From Asticcacaulis sp. AC466 (lineage in GTDB: Bacteria; Pseudomonadota; Alphaproteobacteria; Caulobacterales; Caulobacteraceae): a DNA stretch of 41,134 nucleotides. The DNA is taken from the NCBI RefSeq assembly GCF_000495815.1, contig NZ_AWGE01000029.1:1-41134 (forward strand). The letters are read 5' to 3'. Each line of letters begins with the position of its first letter. The stretch's first letter is position 1. Below, piece by piece: positions 16,497 through 25,473 of this stretch. Position numbers and translations under genes: made by a program. The notes beneath the pieces are model-generated. The model was not told the DNA's origin. It saw only the letters and a list, made by a program, of their open reading frames with translations, and ran no database searches.

Positions 16497-18217
16497 GGTC
16501 GGTCCTCTATTTCGACCAGAAGGGCTTTGTCTCCCACCTGGTCACCGGCCGCCGCGTGGACGGCCTTGATCACGCCCGCCTTGGGCGCCTTCATGGTGTG
16601 TTCGATCTTCATCGCGCCGAGGATGAGAAGCTTCTGGCCCTTTTCGACGCTGTCGCCCGCCGAAACGAACACGTCGATCAGCTTGCCTGGCATGGGTGCA
16701 TTTATGTCTCCGCTGGCGATGGCCGCTTCGCCAGCCTCGGCCTTCAGATTGAGCGGCGCGCGTGGCGGCAGATTAACCAGCCATCCGGTCATGTCATTCC
16801 ATGGTGATCCCGGGTCGGCAGCCCGGACATAGGCGGGAATCTCCGCATCGGGCCATGGCGCCAGCAGCCGATCGAGATGGCGGCCGATGAAGCCGGTGTC
16901 GATGTGCGCGGCGGCGAAGGCGTCGTCCGACACCAGCCGGCGCAGAAAGCCCAGATTGGTGGCCAGGCCGCTAAGCTGCGTTTCAATCAGGGCGTCGCGC
17001 ATCCGCGACAGGGCCTGTTTGCGATCACGCCCGTGAACGATGATTTTAGCGATCATAGGGTCGTAGAAAACGCTGACCGTATCGCCTTCACCGACAGCCG
17101 ATTCGATGCGGGCCCACGGCGGGAACCGGAGCCTGTCCAGCTTGCCGGTGGCGGGCAGGAAATCGTTTTGCGGGTCTTCGGCATAGAGGCGCGCTTCAAT
17201 GGCGTGCCCGCTGATGGTCAATTCATCCTGTCGCTTGGGTAGAGGCTCGCCGGCTGCCACCCGTAACTGCCACTCCACCAGGTCCAGACCCGTGATCTCC
17301 TCGGTGACCGGATGCTCGACCTGCAGTCGCGTGTTCATTTCCATGAAATAGAAGGGAGCGTCCGCAATCCCGCGCGATACATCGACGATAAATTCGACCG
17401 TGCCTGCGCCGCGATAATGGATGGCCTGAGCGGCGCGCACAGCGGCGGCTCCCATAGCTGCACGCATGGCGTCGGGCAGGTCCGGGGCGGGCGCTTCCTC
17501 AATGACCTTCTGGTGGCGGCGTTGCAAAGAACAGTCCCGCTCGAACAGGTGGACGACATGGCCGTGTTCGTCGGCGAACAGCTGTATTTCGATATGTCTG
17601 GGAATCTCGAGATATTTCTCTATCAGGACCTTGGGGTCGCTGAACGCGTTCAGGCCCTCGCGCTGCGCTGATATCAAGGCGTCGGCAAACTCGGCGGGAT
17701 CGTCGACCCGGCGCATGCCCTTGCCACCCCCGCCGGCCACGGCCTTGATCAGCACCGGATATCCGATGCGCCCGGCCTCGGCCTGCAAGGTTTCAAGCGA
17801 CTGATCCTCGCCGTGGTAGCCGGGGGTTACCGGGACGCCTGCCGCTGTCATCAGGGCCTTGGCGGCTCCTTTGAGTGCCATGGCGCGAATGGCGTCGGGG
17901 CGCGGACCGATGAAGGTGAGACCCGCGGCCTCGCAGGCTTCGGCGAACGCGGCGTTTTCCGACAGGAAGCCGTAGCCGGGATGGATTGCCTGCGCACCTG
18001 TCTCGATCGCCACGGCAATGATTCGGTCGCCCCGCAAATAGCTGTCCGCCGCTGCCGCCGGACCGATCAGGACGGCGCGATCCGCTTCGCGCACAAAGGC
18101 AGCATCAGCGTCGGCCTGGGAATAGACGGCGACCGTCTGCACGCCCAGGCGTCGGCAGGTTCGGATGATGCGCCGCGCGATTTCGCCGCGATTGGCGATC
18201 AGGATTGTGTGGAACAT
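16493..18217 (-). CDS. mccA: Methylcrotonyl-CoA carboxylase biotin-carrying (alpha) subunit, short form
   Basis: The start at 18217 ([16 protein letters not shown]) has TAGGACC upstream; a longer frame to 18280 overlaps the previous gene. The 574-residue protein contains a biotin carboxylase domain (1-450; [49 protein letters not shown]). A C-terminal biotin carrier domain (about 500-574) has the biotinylated Lys in GAMKIEHTM. Only about 50 residues separate the two, whereas usual alpha subunits of about 650-670 residues carry a BT domain there that contacts the beta subunit. With mccB it carboxylates 3-methylcrotonyl-CoA using ATP and bicarbonate. Also called liuD. Confidence 0.92.
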   Translation of the reverse strand: MFHTILIANRGEIARRIIRTCRRLGVQTVAVYSQADADAAFVREADRAVLIGPAAAADSYLRGDRIIAVAIETGAQAIHPGYGFLSENAAFAEACEAAGLTFIGPRPDAIRAMALKGAAKALMTAAGVPVTPGYHGEDQSLETLQAEAGRIGYPVLIKAVAGGGGKGMRRVDDPAEFADALISAQREGLNAFSDPKVLIEKYLEIPRHIEIQLFADEHGHVVHLFERDCSLQRRHQKVIEEAPAPDLPDAMRAAMGAAAVRAAQAIHYRGAGTVEFIVDVSRGIADAPFYFMEMNTRLQVEHPVTEEITGLDLVEWQLRVAAGEPLPKRQDELTISGHAIEARLYAEDPQNDFLPATGKLDRLRFPPWARIESAVGEGDTVSVFYDPMIAKIIVHGRDRKQALSRMRDALIETQLSGLATNLGFLRRLVSDDAFAAAHIDTGFIGRHLDRLLAPWPDAEIPAYVRAADPGSPWNDMTGWLVNLPPRAPLNLKAEAGEAAIASGDINAPMPGKLIDVFVSAGDSVEKGQKLLILGAMKIEHTMKAPKAGVIKAVHAAAGDQVGDKALLVEIEDRP

Positions 18218-18227
18218 CGCCAAGGTC

Positions 18228-18986
18228 CTAAAGCATCCAGCCGGGTTTGCGTTTGGCCAGGAAGGCGGCAATGCCTTCACGGCCTTCGTCTGACGCGCGT
18301 CTTGCCGCGATGCGCGTTGCGGTGACGTCGGCGGTCAGGCGACGTTCGGCGACCAGATCCTTGGCGTCGGCGATGGCTTCGGGGCCACCCGCCAGCAGCG
18401 CGTCGATCAGACGTGCGCCCGCGGCCTCCAGCCCGCTCGCCACTTCATGGACCAAGCCGATGCGATGGGCCTCGGCGGCGGTGAAATGCTCCCCCGTCAG
18501 AAAATATCGCCGCGCCGCCGACCGACCGATCTTGGCGATGACGAAGGGGGAGATCACCGCCGGGATAAGGCCAAGCCGCACCTCGGTCAGGCCGAATTTC
18601 GCTTCGGGCTGGGCTATCACCACATCGCAACAGGCGGCCAATCCGACCCCGCCGCCAAAGGCCGCCCCCTGCACTAGTCCGACGACAGGTTTTGGACAGG
18701 TGTCGATGGTTTCGAACATGCGGGCCAAAGCCAGGGCATCTTCGCGGTTGGCGAATTCATCCTGTTCGGCCGCACGCTGCATCCAGTTGAGATCGGCGCC
18801 GGCGGAAAAGCTGGCGCCGTTGCCGGACAGAACGATGGCGCGCACGCCGTCCTGCTTGCCCAGGTCTTCGAACGCCTGGGTCAGATCGCCGATCAGCCCT
18901 TCATTGAAGGCATTGTGCACGGCCGGGCGGTTCAGGCTGACGCGGACCACACCGCGGGCGTCGGAATCGATAATCAGATCGGTCAT
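18228..18986 (-). CDS. Enoyl-CoA hydratase, probable methylglutaconyl-CoA hydratase
   Basis: The 252-residue crotonase-fold enzyme has the CoA oxyanion motif SFSAGADLNWMQ and the second loop GAAFGGGVGLAACCDVVIA, with KFGLTEVRLGLIPAVISPFV containing the catalytic Glu region. Its place between mccB (three-base gap) and mccA (ten-base gap) makes 3-methylglutaconyl-CoA hydratase, which gives HMG-CoA, by far the best assignment. This corresponds to liuC or AUH. Sequence alone would only support enoyl-CoA hydratase or isomerase. Confidence 0.9.
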   Translation of the reverse strand: MTDLIIDSDARGVVRVSLNRPAVHNAFNEGLIGDLTQAFEDLGKQDGVRAIVLSGNGASFSAGADLNWMQRAAEQDEFANREDALALARMFETIDTCPKPVVGLVQGAAFGGGVGLAACCDVVIAQPEAKFGLTEVRLGLIPAVISPFVIAKIGRSAARRYFLTGEHFTAAEAHRIGLVHEVASGLEAAGARLIDALLAGGPEAIADAKDLVAERRLTADVTATRIAARRASDEGREGIAAFLAKRKPGWML

Positions 18987-18989
18987 GGT

Positions 18990-20594
18990 CTACATCCTGA
19001 AAACGCCGAATTTCGTCGGTACGATGGGCGCATTAAGCGCCGCCGATAGGCCCAGACCCAATACGCGGCGCGTGTCGGCCGGGTCGATGACACCGTCGTC
19101 CCAAAGCCGGGCCGAAGCGTAATAGGGATGTCCCTGCGCGTCATAGGTGTCGCGGATCGGTGCTTTGAAGGCCGCCTCTTCTTCCGGCGCCCATGTGCCG
19201 CCTCTGGCTTCGATGCCGTCGCGTTTTACCGTGGCCAGCACATTAGAGGCCTGTTCGCCGCCCATGACGGAGATGCGGGCATTGGGCCACATCCACAGGA
19301 AACGCGGTTCGAAGGCCCGCCCGCACATGCCGTAATTGCCCGCACCATAGGACCCGCCGATGATGACGGTGAGTTTCGGCACATTGGCGCAGGCGACGGC
19401 GGTGACCATCTTGGCGCCGTGCCGGGCAATGCCCTCGTTCTCATATCTCTGGCCGACCATGAAGCCGGTGATGTTCTGCAGGAAGATCAGCGGAATGCCG
19501 CGTTGCGCGCACAACTCGATGAAGTGCGCCCCCTTGAGCGCGCTTTCCGAAAACAGCACGCCGTTGTTAGCGACGATGCCGACGGGGTAGCCGTAGAGAT
19601 GGGCGAACCCGCAGACCAGGGTTTCGCCATATAAGGCCTTGAATGCGTCGAACCGGGAACCGTCTACCAGGCGTGCGATGACTTCGCGTACATCGAACGG
19701 CTGGCGCGTATCGGCCGGGATGATGCCATATATGTCTTCGGGCGGATAAAGCGGGTCTTCGACCGGCAGGGTCGCCAACCCGACCGTCTTGGTTCGGTTG
19801 AGATTGCCGACGATGCGGCGGGCGATCGACAAGGCGTCGGCATCGTTGGCGGCCAGGTGATCCACCACGCCGGAAACACGGGCATGGACGTCACCACCGC
19901 CCAGATCTTCGGCGGAGACGACCTCGCCGGTTGCGGCCTTCACCAGCGGCGGTCCGGCCAGGAAGATAGTCCCCTGCTTCTGAACGATAATGCTTTCGTC
20001 GCTCATGGCCGGAACGTAAGCGCCGCCCGCCGTACACGATCCCATGACCACGGCAATCTGCGGAATGCCGCGCGCCGACATCTGGGCCTGATTATAGAAG
20101 ATGCGGCCAAAATCGTCCTTGTCGGGAAAGACCTCGTCCTGGTTGGGCAGGTTGGCGCCGCCGGAATCGACCAGGTAAACGCATGGCAGATTGTTCTGCG
20201 CGGCAATCTCCTGGGCGCGCAAATGCTTCTTGACGGTCAGCGGATAATAGGTGCCGCCCTTGACGGTGGCATCGTTGCAGACAATGACGCATTCGGTGCC
20301 GTTGATGCGGCCCAGCCCGGTTATCATGCCGGCAGCCGAGACATCGTCCTCATAGACCTTATAGGCCGCCAGGGCCGAGAATTCGAGGAAGGGCGAACCG
20401 GGATCGATCAGACCAGCGACCCGATCGCGCGGCAGAAGCTTGCCCCGCGCTACATGTTTGTCACGAGCGGATGGCGATCCGCCTTGCGCAATTCGAGCGG
20501 TGAGGGCGCGCAGGTCATCGACCAACCCCTGCATACGCCTCGTATTGGCCTGAAATTCCTCGGATGCCGGATCTATTTCGCTCTTGAAGGCCAT
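18990..20594 (-). CDS. mccB: Methylcrotonyl-CoA carboxylase carboxyltransferase (beta) subunit
   Basis: The 534-residue carboxyltransferase is full length. It has [74 protein letters not shown] and [18 protein letters not shown]. These segments bind acyl-CoA and biotin in methylcrotonyl-CoA carboxylase, rather than the propionyl- or acetyl-CoA enzymes. It transfers CO2 from biotin on the alpha subunit to methylcrotonyl-CoA. It is the first gene of the five-gene leftward operon, divergent from the LysR regulator. Also called liuB. Confidence 0.94.
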   Translation of the reverse strand: MAFKSEIDPASEEFQANTRRMQGLVDDLRALTARIAQGGSPSARDKHVARGKLLPRDRVAGLIDPGSPFLEFSALAAYKVYEDDVSAAGMITGLGRINGTECVIVCNDATVKGGTYYPLTVKKHLRAQEIAAQNNLPCVYLVDSGGANLPNQDEVFPDKDDFGRIFYNQAQMSARGIPQIAVVMGSCTAGGAYVPAMSDESIIVQKQGTIFLAGPPLVKAATGEVVSAEDLGGGDVHARVSGVVDHLAANDADALSIARRIVGNLNRTKTVGLATLPVEDPLYPPEDIYGIIPADTRQPFDVREVIARLVDGSRFDAFKALYGETLVCGFAHLYGYPVGIVANNGVLFSESALKGAHFIELCAQRGIPLIFLQNITGFMVGQRYENEGIARHGAKMVTAVACANVPKLTVIIGGSYGAGNYGMCGRAFEPRFLWMWPNARISVMGGEQASNVLATVKRDGIEARGGTWAPEEEAAFKAPIRDTYDAQGHPYYASARLWDDGVIDPADTRRVLGLGLSAALNAPIVPTKFGVFRM

Positions 20595-20664
20595 GCGCGT
20601 TCCAATGTTTTCCCCAATCCCGTGTTTTCCCCAACTTAGCGGATTTCCATGAATTGGAAAAATC

Positions 20665-20698
20665 GATAATTATTATCCTGTATATAGATATTATCTAT
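20665..20698. promoter_or_regulatory. Paired palindromes between mccB and lysR-type gene
   Basis: GATAAT-T-ATTATC (20665-20677) and ATAGATA-T-TATCTAT (20684-20698) are both perfect inverted repeats with a single central base. Their centres lie 20 bases apart, about two helical turns. Such AT-rich dyads in a divergent gap are typical of LysR-type binding sites. The likely binder is the adjacent regulator. Confidence 0.55.
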
Positions 20699-20725
20699 GA
20701 TGGCGTCACACGACGCGGAGGTTGC

Positions 20726-21601
20726 GTGGAACTCTATTTGTTGCGCTATTTTCTGGCGGTTGTTGAAACCGGCAGCTTCACCAAGGCCGCGCAGGCCTGC
20801 CTGATCACCCAGCCGACCCTTTCAGCCGGCATCAAACGGCTTGAAGACCAGCTTGGCGTCGATCTGTTCGTGCGCAACAACCGGCGGGTGTTTCTGACGA
20901 CCGCGGGCACCCGGTTTCTGCCGCGTGCCAAAGCGATCTTGCACGAGGTCAATATGGCGTCGGCGGAAATCACCCGTACGGAACAGGCCAATAGTCTGCG
21001 GCTAGGCGTCTTGCAGACTGTGCCCGCTGCATTGGTGGCGCGGCTGTTGTCGGGCTTTTGCGCTGCCCATCCGGGCGTCCGGTTCGATCTGTATGATGGC
21101 AGCGAGCAGGAATTGCTCAACCGCCTAGACGAACGCGGCCTCGACTACGCCTTGTCGATTCGCCGGGTCGATGACGACACGTCCGTGCCGCTGTTCGAGG
21201 AAGGGTATAAACTGGCCCTGGCCGCCACCCATCGCCTAGCGCAGGCCAGTGAAATCCGTGGTGAAGACCTGGCTGACGACAGCATGATCGTCCGGTCGCG
21301 GTGCGAAGTCCTGTCCGAAACCTCCCGGCATTTTACCGATCGTAATGTCCGGCCGCCGCTGGTGTACCGCACGGCTCAGGATGAACGGGCGCTGAGCATG
21401 GTCGGGGCGGGCGTCGGCGTGACCGTCATGCCCGACAGTTATGAGGCCCCCGATGTGGTGCGTGTGCGGATGCAAGGCTTCAACCCGCGCCGCACCGTCG
21501 CGCTGTTCCTGCCGCGCTTCACCCTGCCGCAACGGCTGGCCGAGACGGCTCAGGCCTTCGCGAATTTCACGGTGAAGCACTTTTCGAATGCGCCGGCGTA
21601 A
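20726..21601 (+). CDS. LysR-family transcriptional regulator
   Basis: The GTG at 20726 is preferred: GCGGAGG stands five bases upstream, and the HTH (YLLRYFLAVVETGSFTKAAQACLITQPTLSAGIKRLE) begins three residues later, as normal for LysR proteins. An open frame from 20654 (TTG) would run through the operator palindromes. The product is 291 residues, with the HTH at about 4-62, a linker helix and a substrate-binding effector domain (LRLGVLQTVPAALVARLL, GVGVTVMPDSYE). It is divergent from the leucine operon and so probably controls it. The effector is unknown, though a pathway CoA ester is plausible. Confidence 0.9.
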   Translation: MELYLLRYFLAVVETGSFTKAAQACLITQPTLSAGIKRLEDQLGVDLFVRNNRRVFLTTAGTRFLPRAKAILHEVNMASAEITRTEQANSLRLGVLQTVPAALVARLLSGFCAAHPGVRFDLYDGSEQELLNRLDERGLDYALSIRRVDDDTSVPLFEEGYKLALAATHRLAQASEIRGEDLADDSMIVRSRCEVLSETSRHFTDRNVRPPLVYRTAQDERALSMVGAGVGVTVMPDSYEAPDVVRVRMQGFNPRRTVALFLPRFTLPQRLAETAQAFANFTVKHFSNAPA

Positions 21602-21620
21602 GGGGGGCTTGCTGAGCGCC

Positions 21621-22874
21621 TTAACCCGTTCGTGCAGCCGCCGGCATGACGTCAGGCTGAACCGGCTCCGCGACCCGGGCGGACGCCTGGGGCATCATGT
21701 AGTCGCGGGTGATTGGCAAGGTGTCTATCTTTTTGGCCAACTGAATTTGGAAGACCATCAGATCGCCGTAGCGGAAACCGAGTTCGCAGAAACAGAGATA
21801 GAATTCCCACATGCGTCCGAACCGCTCATCATATAACGCCTCGATTTCGGCCCGGTTCGCCTCGAACCGCATTCGCCAATGCCGCAGCGTTTCGGCATAG
21901 TGCAGGCGCAGGGACTCGATGTCGGTGATAAACAGTCCCGATTTTTCAACGGAGTCGGTAATTTCGGACAGGCTGGGGATATAGCCGCCGGGGAAGATAT
22001 ATTTATCGAGCCAGGCCGATCGTCCGCTTGTCTTGCCGCGCCGTCCGATGGTGTGGATCAGGGCCACGCCATCGGGCTTCAGGCGGTCGGCGACGGTCTG
22101 GAAATAGCCGTCGAAACCGGCCAGGCCGACATGTTCGAACATGCCGACGGAAACAATGCGGTCGAACAGGCCGCTGACCAGACGATAGTCGCACAGTTCG
22201 AACCGCACGCGGGCATTGACGCTGGGTTCCAACGCCCTTTGTTCCGCCACCGCCAATTGTTCGGTAGATAGGGTGACGCCCGTGACATTGACGCCGGCCT
22301 GACGTGCCAGATGCAGGGCCATGCCACCCCAGCCGCAGCCGATATCGAGCACGCTCTGGCCCGGCGTCAGGAACAGCTTGTCGGCGATATGGTCCTTCTT
22401 GGCGATCTGCGCGTCTTCGAGGCTGGCTTGCGGACAGCGAAAATAGGCGCAGGAATATTGCATGTCCTCGTCAAGGAACAGGCGATAGAGCCGTTCCGAC
22501 AGGTCATAATGGTGCGCGACGTTGCGGCGTGAGGTGTCGGGGGAATGAACTGGTAGCCAGTTTCTGAAACCATGCAGCCAGCGCGCAAATCGACCCCGTT
22601 TTGGCGCATTGGGCAGGTTTATGCCGATCAACTCAATCAGGCCCCACAGGGTTCCCTTTTCGACGGTAAGTTTCCCGTCGGTATAGGCCTCGCCGAAATG
22701 GAGATAGGGTTGCGCGCCGATCTTGAACGCCGTCCACAGGCTGTCGATGCGTATGGCTATGTCGAGATCGGGCCTGTCCAGCCTAGGCCTACCAAAACGA
22801 TAGGTTCGGTTTGCGCCGATCCGCACGGTTAAAACGCCTTCTTGGATCAAGGCATCGAGATAGGATTGCAGCAT
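21621..22874 (-). CDS. cfa: Cyclopropane-fatty-acyl-phospholipid synthase family methyltransferase
   Basis: The 417-residue protein has an N-terminal lipid-binding region (about 1-110), then the SAM-dependent fold with HHYDLS, QYSCAYF, VLDIGCGWGGMALHLA and VGMFEHVGLAGFDGYF. LIHTIGRRGKTS, KYIFPGGYIPS and HYAETLRHW follow. The Cys, Glu, His and Tyr in these segments correspond to the bicarbonate-binding site of the E. coli enzyme. It methylates unsaturated phospholipid acyl chains, giving cyclopropane or methyl-branched products. A GAGGAG ribosome site precedes the ATG. It stands apart from the sigma/ChrR module, and I find no TGATCC-type promoter before it. It may be the partner methyltransferase for the amine oxidase and DUF1365 pair. 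Confidence 0.9.
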   Translation of the reverse strand: MLQSYLDALIQEGVLTVRIGANRTYRFGRPRLDRPDLDIAIRIDSLWTAFKIGAQPYLHFGEAYTDGKLTVEKGTLWGLIELIGINLPNAPKRGRFARWLHGFRNWLPVHSPDTSRRNVAHHYDLSERLYRLFLDEDMQYSCAYFRCPQASLEDAQIAKKDHIADKLFLTPGQSVLDIGCGWGGMALHLARQAGVNVTGVTLSTEQLAVAEQRALEPSVNARVRFELCDYRLVSGLFDRIVSVGMFEHVGLAGFDGYFQTVADRLKPDGVALIHTIGRRGKTSGRSAWLDKYIFPGGYIPSLSEITDSVEKSGLFITDIESLRLHYAETLRHWRMRFEANRAEIEALYDERFGRMWEFYLCFCELGFRYGDLMVFQIQLAKKIDTLPITRDYMMPQASARVAEPVQPDVMPAAARTG

Positions 22875-23718
22875 GAAGCGCTCCTCAGATGAGCGGTAGC
22901 GGTGAGCTCATGTAAGCGCTGCAAAACACAAAAATCCGATGGGATTCGCCTATCGAATAGTAAGAAAATCGTAAGATTGCCTGCCTCCCCTGACGGGTCA
23001 GCGTGTCGTTTGATGATCAGTGTTTATCAGCCTATCCGATGAAGAGGGGTGGGTATCGAGAGGCGGTCGACGTTTGGATTGTGTCACGGCATATACAATT
23101 GCGTTCGAATACCGGTGAATCGACAAAATAAATGTTTTTAGGTTGGCGGCGAACTTTGCGCCGCCTGGACCAGCAACCGGTTAAGGATTGCGGTTTTTTG
23201 AGGTGTTTGACGCGGTTATACTGTCGCGCGTCGCGAGGGTGCCGGGGGCTACGCGTATCGGCTGCAATCTCGATATTCTCCAGCCATTCCATGCGGTATG
23301 ACACGCAGGTTTCGTAAAGTATGGCCGGTATTACCGACTGTTTTTATTACATTTTCAACATTAATCTTTGATTTTTTTCGGCGCTGATATTTTCAGCGGC
23401 GGGCCCGCTTTTCAGAAAAATCCGGTAATAAATTATTAAGAATAGTGACACTTACTCGCCTTAATGTTGCGCGTCTATCGCGTGCCAATGTGAGTGTGTA
23501 TCGTGTACAGTATTGACGCCTGCGGCTATTTCAGCCGCGCTATCATAAGTTGGTATCCCGCCGTTAACAGGGATGTCCTTTTTCATAGCCAGGCCCCCGG
23601 CACACCGCCAAAGCCGGTTTAAAGATACCACTCTCTCCTTTCAAATTTCGCCACCTGGCTGCGTAGCCCGCATGCCTGCGACGGTGGCCTATGTCCAATC
23701 CCGCATCCGAGAACCATC
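22875..23718. other. Long intergenic region upstream of two-partner secretion genes
   Basis: About 840 bases without a convincing gene. Two short overlapping frames (23032-23304 minus, 23132-23317 plus) are shadows of one another and lack ribosome sites. Bases 23330-23450 are strongly AT-rich. AACCG-N11-CGGTT followed by T's at 23175-23197 could be a weak terminator. GCGGCT-ATTTC-AGCCGC (23522-23538) is a perfect hairpin about 180 bases before the transporter gene, just after TTGACG. The region probably includes the promoter and a structured leader for the secretion pair. Confidence 0.45.
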
Positions 23719-25401
23719 ATGTCCCGCAAGCATCTCCGCCGCGTTTCCTGTCTCAGTCTTCTGGCGACGGCCTTCGGTCTTCTGTCGGGCACGGCGTTCG
23801 CCCAGACCGCGACGCCTCCGGATGCCGGCCAGACCTTGCGCGACAATCGCCAGCCCGTGGCGCCGCAGCGCCCGTCATCCCTGCCCAGCTTGTCTGTGCC
23901 CGACGAGACCGATCCAGGTTCTGATCCGTCACAACGCCTGACCGTGTCGGCGATCCGCATCGAAGGCAACACCAATGTGCCGACGCCGGTCCTGATGACC
24001 CTGGTAGCCGATGCGCAAGGGAAGGAACAATCCTTAGGCGAACTGCGCGCCGCCGTCCGACGTATTACCGACTATTATCGGGCGCACGGCTATGTCGTTG
24101 CTCGTGCTTATATTCCGGCCCAGACTATCGACAATGGGATAGTTGTCGTGCGGGTGCTGGAAGGCCGACTGGCGGGTGCTGCAATCGACAATCACAGCGC
24201 CGTGCTTACGACCTACCTTCAGGCCGTCCTGAACGCCCAGAAGCTGAATGGCGAAGTCATCGTGTCGCGTACGACCGACCGGGCCCTGCTGTTGATGGCG
24301 GACCTGCCGGGTGTCGGCAAGGTGTCGGGCAAGCTTAAGCCCGGCGCGGAAGTTGGCACGTCGGACCTGATCGTAACGGCTGGGGCGGGCAAGCGTTTCG
24401 AAGGCAATATCAGCCTTGATACCTATGGTAACCGTTACACCGGCCAAAACCGGCTGAGCGGTCAGGCGGCATTCAACAACCCTCTGCATCTTGGCGATCG
24501 TCTTTCGGTCCAGACGACCCTGACCGACGAGAACATGCTGTACGGGCGCGCCGCCTATGATCTGCCGTTCGGTGGCAACGGCCTGCGCATCGGCGCGGCG
24601 GTATCGAATAGCAGCTACGAACTGGGCCGCGAATTCGCCAGCCTCGACGCCACCGGCACGGCCCGAACTACGGGCCTCTATGCTCTCTATCCTGTCGTCC
24701 GCAGCCTAAATCACAATATCTGGCTCAGTACCAATGTCGAAAGCCGCGACCTGAAGGACGAGATCGCTTCGGTCAATGTGGTGACCCATAAGTCGGCGTC
24801 TGTGGCGACGCTTGCGGCCTACGGCGATATGACCGATGCATTCTTCGGTGGTGGTTACACGAGCTGGAGCCTGTCCTACGTTTCGGGCAATCTGAAGATC
24901 AATTCCGCCGCTGCTCGCGCTACTGACGCACTGGGGCCGATGACGGCCGGCCATTACAGCAAACTCGCCTTCAGTGCCTCCCGTCTTCAGGCTCTGACGG
25001 CGAAGACCAGCCTGTCCCTGTCGTTGAACACGCAAGCGGCCGGCAAGAATCTCGATTCATCCGAAAAATTCGTTATCGGAGGCATTTACGGCGTTCGCGC
25101 CTATCCGCAAGGCGAAGGCGCCGGCGATACCGGTTGGCTGGCCAATGTCGAACTGCGCCATCAGGTTCGCAGCGGATTGCAGGTTGCCGCCTTCTACGAC
25201 GCTGGCCGCGTTCAGTTCAGCCGTAATCTGTATGCCCCCGGCCGCAATGCGCAGTCCCTCGACAGCTATGGCCTGTCGGCGGCGGCCCAGCGCGGGCACG
25301 TCAATGCCCGTATCACCATGGCTTTTCATGACGGTGAAAACGCCACAACCGCGCCGGATCGCCGTCCGCGTCTGTGGGCTTCCCTGGGCTACAGCTTCTA
25401 A
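23719..25401 (+). CDS. ShlB/FhaC/HecB-type two-partner secretion outer-membrane transporter
   Basis: The 560-residue TpsB protein has a signal peptide ending in TAFAQ. A POTRA region follows at about 75-155 (LTVSAIRIEGNTNVPTPVLM, VRRITDYYRAHGYVVARAYIPAQ), then a linker and a 16-strand-type barrel ending WASLGYSF. The conserved loop motif VRGY appears as V459-R-A-Y462 in a YGVRAYPQGEGAGD context. Its Arg, needed for secretion in FhaC, is kept while Gly is Ala. It exports the partner exoprotein, encoded 72 bases downstream on the same strand, across the outer membrane. The start has no strong ribosome site. Confidence 0.93.
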   Translation: MSRKHLRRVSCLSLLATAFGLLSGTAFAQTATPPDAGQTLRDNRQPVAPQRPSSLPSLSVPDETDPGSDPSQRLTVSAIRIEGNTNVPTPVLMTLVADAQGKEQSLGELRAAVRRITDYYRAHGYVVARAYIPAQTIDNGIVVVRVLEGRLAGAAIDNHSAVLTTYLQAVLNAQKLNGEVIVSRTTDRALLLMADLPGVGKVSGKLKPGAEVGTSDLIVTAGAGKRFEGNISLDTYGNRYTGQNRLSGQAAFNNPLHLGDRLSVQTTLTDENMLYGRAAYDLPFGGNGLRIGAAVSNSSYELGREFASLDATGTARTTGLYALYPVVRSLNHNIWLSTNVESRDLKDEIASVNVVTHKSASVATLAAYGDMTDAFFGGGYTSWSLSYVSGNLKINSAAARATDALGPMTAGHYSKLAFSASRLQALTAKTSLSLSLNTQAAGKNLDSSEKFVIGGIYGVRAYPQGEGAGDTGWLANVELRHQVRSGLQVAAFYDAGRVQFSRNLYAPGRNAQSLDSYGLSAAAQRGHVNARITMAFHDGENATTAPDRRPRLWASLGYSF

Positions 25402-25473
25402 TTCCTCACAAATTTTACGTCTTCAAGATCTATCGGCGCCGCGGGGCGCACCCAGTATTCAAGGATTACCCGA

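Noticed and set aside
22981..23040. TGATCA element as an ECF promoter for the CFA-type gene
   Set aside because: The -35 differs from TGATCC and no GTAnAT follows at 17 bases.
23032..23317. Two overlapping short frames on opposite strands
   Set aside because: Mutually antisense, without ribosome sites or recognisable content.
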